Positions 14,954-20,135 of a DNA stretch of 20,135 nucleotides are shown here, piece after piece. The stretch is taken from NCBI GenBank assembly GCA_041656175.1, contig JBBAEA010000057.1:1-20135 (forward strand). The letters are read 5' to 3'. Position numbers and translations under genes: made by a program. Numbering within the stretch: position 1 is the stretch's first letter; each line of letters starts with the position of its first letter. The notes beneath the pieces are model-generated. The model searched no databases. It saw only the letters and a list, made by a program, of their open reading frames with translations, and was not told where the DNA came from. Source of the stretch: JBBAEA01 sp041656175 (lineage in GTDB: Bacteria; Myxococcota_A; Bradymonadia; UBA4248).

Positions 14954-17473
14954 ATGGCGTACGAACCGAGCAAAATTGAAGGGAAATGGCAGGATTACTG
15001 GCTTGAGAACAAAACGTTTAAGGCCGTAGACTTTAGTGAGAAGCCGAAATATTACATTTTGGATATGTTTCCGTATCCGTCGGGTTCGGGGCTTCATGTG
15101 GGGCACCCAGAGGGGTACACGGCATCGGATATTATTGCGCGATACAAGAAGATGCTTGGTTTTAACGTGCTGCACCCGATGGGTTGGGACGCGTTTGGGC
15201 TTCCAGCGGAGCAGTATGCCATCAAGACGGGGACGCATCCGCGTGAGACGACGGAGTTAAACATTGAAAACTTTCGGCGCCAAATTCGCTCGCTCGGCTT
15301 TGCCTATGACTGGGACCGCGAGATTAATACAACGGATCCAGAGTATTACCGATGGACGCAGTGGATTTTTTTACAGCTCTATAAGCGCGGCTTGGCGTAT
15401 GTGGCGTATGCGCCTGTGAATTGGTGCCCGGCTCTCGGGACGGTGCTTGCGAACGAGGAGGTCGTCGACGGTAAGTCTGAGGTGGGCGGCTATGAGGTGG
15501 TGCGAAAACCGATGCGCCAGTGGATGCTCAAGATTACGGAGTATGCGCAGCGCCTGCTCGATGACCTTGAGACTTTGGATTGGCCCGAAAAAATCAAGGC
15601 AATGCAACGCAATTGGATTGGGCAGTCGATGGGGGCTGAACTCGATTTTTCCTTAGCGGCAACGTCTCCTGTCCAAGCGAATATCCGTGTATTTACGACT
15701 CGCCCCGACACCTTATTTGGGGCGACTTTTATGGTCTTGTCGCCAGAGCACGCGCTCGTCGATGCGATTTGCACCGATGCACAACGCGCGGAGGTTGAAG
15801 CCTACAAAGAAGAAGCGGCCAAGAAATCCGACCTTGAGCGTACGGACTTGGCTAAGGAAAAGACAGGCGTTTTTACCGGCGCATATGCCGTAAACCCTGT
15901 AAACAACAAGGAAATTCCGATTTGGATCGCCGACTACGTGCTGGCGAGCTATGGTACTGGCGCGATCATGTCGGTTCCTGGGCATGACACGCGGGACTGG
16001 GAGTTTGCCAAGCAGTTCGGGCTTCCTATAGTCGAAGTCATTTCGGGTGGTGACGTGACTGTCGAGGCTTACACGGGGGATGGAACGTTGGTAAACAGCG
16101 CATTTTTAGACGGCAAGAGCACTAAAGATGCGAAGGACGCAATGATCGCGTGGCTAGAGTCTAAGGCGATTGGAAAGGCGGCAATCAATTATAAACTACG
16201 CGATTGGCTCTTTTCGAGGCAGCGCTATTGGGGAGAGCCGTTTCCCATCATTTGGGACAAATACGGGAATCATCATCCGCTACCTGAAGAGGCGCTACCA
16301 CTGCGCTTACCCGAGGTCAGCAGTTACGAGCCCTCGGGTACAGGCGAAAGCCCGCTAGATACGATTACGGAATGGGTGGAAGTCGAGAATGGACGCAGGG
16401 AGACCAATACCATGCCGCAGTGGGCGGGTTCTTGCTGGTATTACTTGCGATACATCGATCCGCACAACGATAAAGCACCCTTCGATCTTGAGAAGGAAAA
16501 GTACTGGATGCCTGTGGATTTTTACATCGGTGGCGCAGAACACGCAGTTTTGCACTTACTGTATGCGCGGTTTTGGCACAAAGTTTTGTACGACATCGGT
16601 TTGGTGCACACCAAAGAGCCATTCCAGCGCTTGTATAACCAAGGCATGATCCTTGGCTACGCCTACAAAGACAAGGATGGCGCCTACGTGCATGTAGATA
16701 ACGTCGAGAAGCGCGCAGACTCAGTCGTCAGTAAGCTCACCGGCGAAACGCTACAAATGCAGATCGAAAAGATGTCCAAATCACGTGGTAACGTGGTCAA
16801 TCCAGACGATGTTGTTCGCGAATTTGGCGCAGATAGCTTGCGGCTATACGAAATGTTTATGGGACCACTGGAACAGGTTAAACCTTGGGATACCGATGGC
16901 GTTTCGGGTGTGCACCGCTTTTTGACACGGTGCTGGCGTCTCCTCGTAAACGACGAAGATGAAGACAAGCCGCGAGCGCATGAACGCATAAAAGAATCGG
17001 CGATGGACTCAGAAACTACGACGATTTTGCATCAAAGCATTAAAAAAATCGGTGTTGATATCGAAAACCTACATTTTAATACCGCAATTTCGCAATTAAT
17101 GGTTTTATTAAACCACTTGAGCAAACTTGCCGTTCTCCCGCGGGAAGCCGCAGAAACACTCGTTTTGCTACTCTCACCTTTTGCACCACACATCGCTGAA
17201 GAGCTCTGGGAGCTACTCGGACATGCCCCCAGCATTTCGCAGCAGCCTTGGCCAAGCTATGATGAAAGCAAAACGGTCTTGCAAACCATTACGATGGCTA
17301 TACAAGTACAGGGTAAACTGCGAGGTACTATCAGCGTTAGCAAAGACGAAGAACGCGAAACGATCTTGTCATTAGCTAAAGAAATCCCCGCGGTAGCAAA
17401 ACAATTGGAGAATAAAGAGATAAAGAAGACTATTTTAGTTCCCAACAAGATCGTTAACTTTATTGTTGGCTAA
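14954..17473 (+). CDS. leuS: Leucyl-tRNA synthetase
   Basis: This cytosolic class I enzyme charges tRNA-Leu and clears mischarged tRNA through an editing domain. The 839-residue product (E. coli 860) has the HIGH motif as HVGH (48-51) within FPYPSGSGLHVGHPEGYT, the inserted CP1 editing domain with TTRPDTLFGAT (from about 248) and GTGAIMSVPGHDTRD (334-348), and the KMSKS motif intact at 606-610, followed by an anticodon-binding helical domain and the small C-terminal domain ending NKIVNFIVG. The editing-site Asp in GHDTRD is kept, so editing should work. The start ATG is preceded by AGGAAG. It appears monocistronic, and no clear terminator follows. Confidence 0.98.
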   Translation: MAYEPSKIEGKWQDYWLENKTFKAVDFSEKPKYYILDMFPYPSGSGLHVGHPEGYTASDIIARYKKMLGFNVLHPMGWDAFGLPAEQYAIKTGTHPRETTELNIENFRRQIRSLGFAYDWDREINTTDPEYYRWTQWIFLQLYKRGLAYVAYAPVNWCPALGTVLANEEVVDGKSEVGGYEVVRKPMRQWMLKITEYAQRLLDDLETLDWPEKIKAMQRNWIGQSMGAELDFSLAATSPVQANIRVFTTRPDTLFGATFMVLSPEHALVDAICTDAQRAEVEAYKEEAAKKSDLERTDLAKEKTGVFTGAYAVNPVNNKEIPIWIADYVLASYGTGAIMSVPGHDTRDWEFAKQFGLPIVEVISGGDVTVEAYTGDGTLVNSAFLDGKSTKDAKDAMIAWLESKAIGKAAINYKLRDWLFSRQRYWGEPFPIIWDKYGNHHPLPEEALPLRLPEVSSYEPSGTGESPLDTITEWVEVENGRRETNTMPQWAGSCWYYLRYIDPHNDKAPFDLEKEKYWMPVDFYIGGAEHAVLHLLYARFWHKVLYDIGLVHTKEPFQRLYNQGMILGYAYKDKDGAYVHVDNVEKRADSVVSKLTGETLQMQIEKMSKSRGNVVNPDDVVREFGADSLRLYEMFMGPLEQVKPWDTDGVSGVHRFLTRCWRLLVNDEDEDKPRAHERIKESAMDSETTTILHQSIKKIGVDIENLHFNTAISQLMVLLNHLSKLAVLPREAAETLVLLLSPFAPHIAEELWELLGHAPSISQQPWPSYDESKTVLQTITMAIQVQGKLRGTISVSKDEERETILSLAKEIPAVAKQLENKEIKKTILVPNKIVNFIVG

Positions 17474-17542
17474 AAATAGCTAGACTAAAGCTAAAAAGTC
17501 AGGCGAGTCTTCAAAATAAAAATCAGTAAAATCAAGGCACTA

Positions 17543-17630
17543 CACAGAAGAAGGGTTCTAAGGGCGTAAGCCCTTAGCGGGGCGTGGGGCAGCGCCCCAC
17601 AGAAGAAGCGGGGCGTGGGGCAGCGCCCTA
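17543..17630 (+). repeat. Tandem REP-like hairpins
   Basis: CACAGAAGAAG occurs before each of two hairpin types. First comes AAGGGC-GTAA-GCCCTT (about 17560-17575), then a 31-bp unit (17576-17606) containing GTGGGGC-AGC-GCCCCAC, then a second, partial unit (17607-17630). The frame of the next gene is open through this repeat, but the repeat is unlikely to be translated. Its function is unknown; it could act in transcript stability or as a mobile REP-type sequence. Confidence 0.75.
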
Positions 17631-17652
17631 CTTATGGATCAAAGCAAAACTT

Positions 17653-19872
17653 ATGGGCTCAGAACTTAAAGAACTCGTGGCGCATATGCGTCACGATCTC
17701 ATCAAACACCTCGATTTACCAGATCCAGATCGAAGTATGGGCTTAAGCGAATGGCAGTTTTTGCTGCGAAAGCTATACGATGCCAATAGCGGTATTACTG
17801 CGCTCGCGCCGGTTTGGGTTCATAAAGTCGAGAGTTCAAGCCAATTTCATTCAAGCCTTGGCGAGCCGCTCCAAGTGTTGACGAGCGCTGTGCAGCGCCT
17901 CCGAGAGCAAGAAGAAGCACTACGTGCCTGTGCAAGAGAAGAAGCGCGGGTGCCAGAAGCGGTTTGCGATCTACTTTGGAGTTTGCGTCAAGCTGTACTT
18001 GATTTGGAGGAGATAATCACGCTAACTAGCGATTTGACGAGCGATGCCGAACTGCTCAATGACGCATTTTTTGCGGATTGGCCAGAGACTGCAGCAAAGG
18101 AGCGGGAGCAGCCCAATCAAGAGCAAAAACCAGAGCGTAAAATCCGCGTCCTCATCGTTGATGACCGTCCCTATATGGTGGAGCGGCTCACGGCGAAGCG
18201 CGAGTTTTTGGAGCGCATTGACTGGGTTCGTCTCCACGATGCCGACCTTTGGGCCAGCGGTGATAATCGTAGAGCTAGACACTACGCAGAACTACTCGCC
18301 ACGCTTCAGCGCTGCGACAACGAATCAAAGCCTGTTGACGTGCTTTTGATGGATTTGCGCTTCGACGATTTGCCTAGCGAAGAGTTGCTTAAAATTCCAG
18401 AGATCGCCATTTTAAACAACGATAGTTCGATAAAATCGCTTCAAGGCCTTATTATGGCTAGGCAACTACGCTTAAACCCGCGTTATGCCTCGATCCCCAT
18501 CGTCCTGATGACCGCGCGTACGCGTTTGCCCGCGGGCGCCGATTTGTTGCTTGATGGCTTAGACGGGTTACAGTTTGTCGACGACGAGGCCAGTATTGAT
18601 TTGCTGGTCAATCGCGTTGTAGGCGCTGCAAAACGGGGTGAGTTAGCAAACGATGAAGGCGACTTTTTTTGGGGAAAAAACGCACGAATGCAAAAAATTC
18701 GTCGCGATGTCGAACTGCTCAGCCAAGGACCGCGTACTATTATTTTAACGGGACCCTCGGGTAGTGGCAAAAGTTATTTGGTTGAACACGTAATACTCCC
18801 CCTCAGCGGTCGAAAAAAATTAGTGACCTTAGACCTTTCCTCTATTCCCGATTCATTGGTTGAGAGCGAGCTCTTTGGGCATGCCAAAGGCGCATTTTCG
18901 GGCGCTGACAGGGAACGCATCGGTCTTGCCGAAGAAGCCGAAGGCGGTATATTGTTTCTAGACGAGATAGGTAACTTATCGCTAGAGAACCAGCGTAAAC
19001 TCCTGTTGTTTTTGCAAGACAAAATGGTTCGCAAAGTCGGCGCAAGTCATCGTTCGGCACGCGAAGTCGATGTCAAAGTCGTTGCCGCCACCCATCTCGA
19101 TCTTGCAGGAGAAGTCGAGGCAAAACGCTTTCGCTTTGATCTTTACATGCGATTACGCCCCGCCACCCAGATCAAGTTGCCCAGCCTTGCCGAACGGCGT
19201 GAAGATATAGAGAACTTCCTCGTAAACATCTTCAAGCGCATGCTTTCTAGTGACGATATGCGCCATTTGGTCGAAAAACTCGCACTGCGCTGTGCAACAT
19301 CAAGCAAAAGCCAAATTATATTTGGCTCTGACCCTGTAGAACCGAACATCATCAACGTTCGCTTTCCCGTGGCAACACTAGAGGCGCTTCGTAACTACGC
19401 TTGGCCTGGTAATACACGCGAGATGGAAAGTACCCTAGACGCACTCATGCTCAAAGCGTTCTCGGAGGCCAGCGAAGCTCAGTATCCACAACCAGTGCTG
19501 GAGATTGACCACTACTACGCACTGACGCTACTTGGTTCACTACAGCGCCAAAACGCCAACAAGACCCTAGCTATCGATGCCACGACACAAGTCAAGAAAA
19601 GCACAAGCAGCGCTATAACGCATGAATATGCGAGCCAAACCGTTCAGAGCCAAAGCACCGCTTTATCGAACCAAAATATTGAACTTCCCGTCAAAGATCT
19701 CAAAGAGCTGCGACAACAACTCGAAATGAAGTTCTATCACGAACTTATGCAAAAACACGATCGCAACAGTAACGCCATGAGCGAGGAAATATTTGGCAAA
19801 AGCTCCGATAGCCTGCGACACAAGCTCGTCGTGCGAATGAACCAACTCGGGATTAAGTTGCGGGAGGATTAA
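17653..19872 (+). CDS. Sigma54-activator-type AAA+ regulator with atypical receiver
   Basis: ATG 17653 is chosen because the upstream part of the frame is repeat DNA; the ribosome site is weak. The product is 739 residues. Residues 1-140 are helical and contain HMRHDLIKHLDLP, faintly like a histidine-kinase dimerisation helix. Residues about 163-325 form a receiver-like domain: IVDDRP (acidic pair), LLMDLRF (Asp about 234) and VLMTAR (Thr about 287), but no lysine in the usual KP position (GLQFVDDEA), and a longer than usual Asp-to-Thr spacing. The AAA+ domain follows: Walker A GPSGSGKS (about 367-374), ELFGHAKGAFSGA (GAFTGA loop with Ser), Walker B GGILFLDEIG, RFDLYMRL and WPGNTREME. The C-terminus (SEEIFGKSSDSLRHKLVVRMNQLGI) resembles a Fis-type helix-turn-helix. 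It probably activates sigma54 promoters by ATP hydrolysis; targets and partner kinase are not visible here. Confidence 0.9.
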   Translation: MGSELKELVAHMRHDLIKHLDLPDPDRSMGLSEWQFLLRKLYDANSGITALAPVWVHKVESSSQFHSSLGEPLQVLTSAVQRLREQEEALRACAREEARVPEAVCDLLWSLRQAVLDLEEIITLTSDLTSDAELLNDAFFADWPETAAKEREQPNQEQKPERKIRVLIVDDRPYMVERLTAKREFLERIDWVRLHDADLWASGDNRRARHYAELLATLQRCDNESKPVDVLLMDLRFDDLPSEELLKIPEIAILNNDSSIKSLQGLIMARQLRLNPRYASIPIVLMTARTRLPAGADLLLDGLDGLQFVDDEASIDLLVNRVVGAAKRGELANDEGDFFWGKNARMQKIRRDVELLSQGPRTIILTGPSGSGKSYLVEHVILPLSGRKKLVTLDLSSIPDSLVESELFGHAKGAFSGADRERIGLAEEAEGGILFLDEIGNLSLENQRKLLLFLQDKMVRKVGASHRSAREVDVKVVAATHLDLAGEVEAKRFRFDLYMRLRPATQIKLPSLAERREDIENFLVNIFKRMLSSDDMRHLVEKLALRCATSSKSQIIFGSDPVEPNIINVRFPVATLEALRNYAWPGNTREMESTLDALMLKAFSEASEAQYPQPVLEIDHYYALTLLGSLQRQNANKTLAIDATTQVKKSTSSAITHEYASQTVQSQSTALSNQNIELPVKDLKELRQQLEMKFYHELMQKHDRNSNAMSEEIFGKSSDSLRHKLVVRMNQLGIKLRED

Positions 19873-19903
19873 GCCTCAGCATTACGTATTTCTTTTGAGT
19901 TTG

Positions 19904-20036
19904 GGCGGGGGGAACCTTTTTTCTTTTTGCAAAAGAAAAAAGGTTCCCCCCGCACCCCCCTCCAAAAAAGAAAGCACTATTTTAAGCTCTTTTCGAATAA
20001 AATGTCATTCTATCTTCTACCTGCCTTATTTAATTA
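19904..20036 (-). repeat. Family I palindromic repeat, copy 4 (truncated)
   Basis: On the minus strand it shows AATAAGGCAGGTAGAAGAT, TGACATTTTATTCG, AAAGAGCTTAAAATAGTGC, a G-run and a perfect 22-bp stem hairpin (19906-19927 with 19931-19952, 3-nt loop). It is closest to copy 1: the arms are identical, which makes the two an inverted pair about 19.9 kb apart. The outer 130 bp present in copies 2 and 3 are missing; unrelated sequence starts near 20037. It lies about 30 bp after the regulator's stop. Confidence 0.85.
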
Positions 20037-20135
20037 GGGGAGTGTCAAGTTCTTTGTGTAAACTCACGTTTACCTACTCATTCCTAACGCCATCCCATCC
20101 AGGGTGCAAAATATCCAGTTGTCCTCTTATCGTTG
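20037..20135. mobile_element. Possible insertion-sequence end
   Basis: Family I copy 4 stops abruptly where GGGGAGTGTCAAG..TTGTGTAAAC begins. That string looks to me like the terminal repeat of an IS256/mutator-type element, but this is from memory and unverified. GTAAAC-TCAC-GTTTAC (about 20059-20074) is a perfect short inverted repeat. On the minus strand a frame ending ILHPGWDGVRNE with a stop at 20074-20076 could be the end of a gene that continues past the window. I cannot identify it. Confidence 0.25.

Noticed and set aside
17584..17652. Upstream GTG start for the regulator
   Set aside because: The added residues are encoded by the GC-rich tandem repeat and have no ribosome site.

Overview
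The window looks like chromosomal DNA of a Gram-negative, deltaproteobacterial-type organism, most likely Myxococcota/Bradymonadales-like and of moderate GC. This placement is inference. It rests on a Hanks-type Ser/Thr kinase with one membrane anchor, a sigma54-activator-type AAA+ protein with an atypical receiver, several lipoproteins, and secreted cysteine-rich modules (HCGxC and GxxCxxDxQC types) of the kind common in that group. No phage genes, CRISPR array, rRNA or tRNA were seen.

Layout. 1-233: truncated copy of a repeat (family I). 234-1476: cysteine-rich lipoprotein gene broken into two frames by a 1-nt shift near 726-729. 1491-3374 (minus): HEAT-repeat membrane protein preceded by a cytosolic cyclophilin, probably one operon. 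3375-4234: long intergenic region with a structured repeat (family II copy A). 4235-5605: Ser/Thr kinase. 5606-6198: intergenic, with a 35-bp tandem repeat, family I copy 2 carrying a nested palindromic insert, and the dnaK terminator. 6199-8103 (minus): dnaK. 8104-8471: dnaK upstream region with a 28-bp tandem duplication. 8472-11073 (minus): two lipoprotein genes, a PPC-like one followed by a PQQ/BamB-like propeller whose start codon cannot be found. 11074-11581: divergent intergenic region with family II copy B. 11582-14206: gpmI-lgt operon. 14207-14953: family I copy 3 and family II copy C. 14954-17473: leuS. 17474-17652: REP-like tandem hairpins. 17653-19872: sigma54-type activator. 19873-20135: family I copy 4 and a possible insertion-sequence end.

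The most notable non-coding signal is family II: three 143-144 bp elements (3969-4112, 11144-11287, 14572-14714). Each folds into one long hairpin with a shared GCGAATAGC apical loop and a short hairpin at its 3' end. The arm sequences differ between copies, yet pairing is kept and a 3-nt bulge falls at nearly the same place. All three point toward a gene that starts downstream. Family I (four copies, palindromic core with a G-run/C-run base) sits mostly at the 3' sides of genes. Among proteins, the standout is an Lgt with a six-cysteine insert resembling secreted cysteine-rich modules.

Genes that may work together: lgt makes the lipid modification needed by the three putative lipoproteins here; the cyclophilin and DnaK are cytosolic folding factors; the Ser/Thr kinase and the AAA+ activator are regulators whose targets cannot be read from this window.
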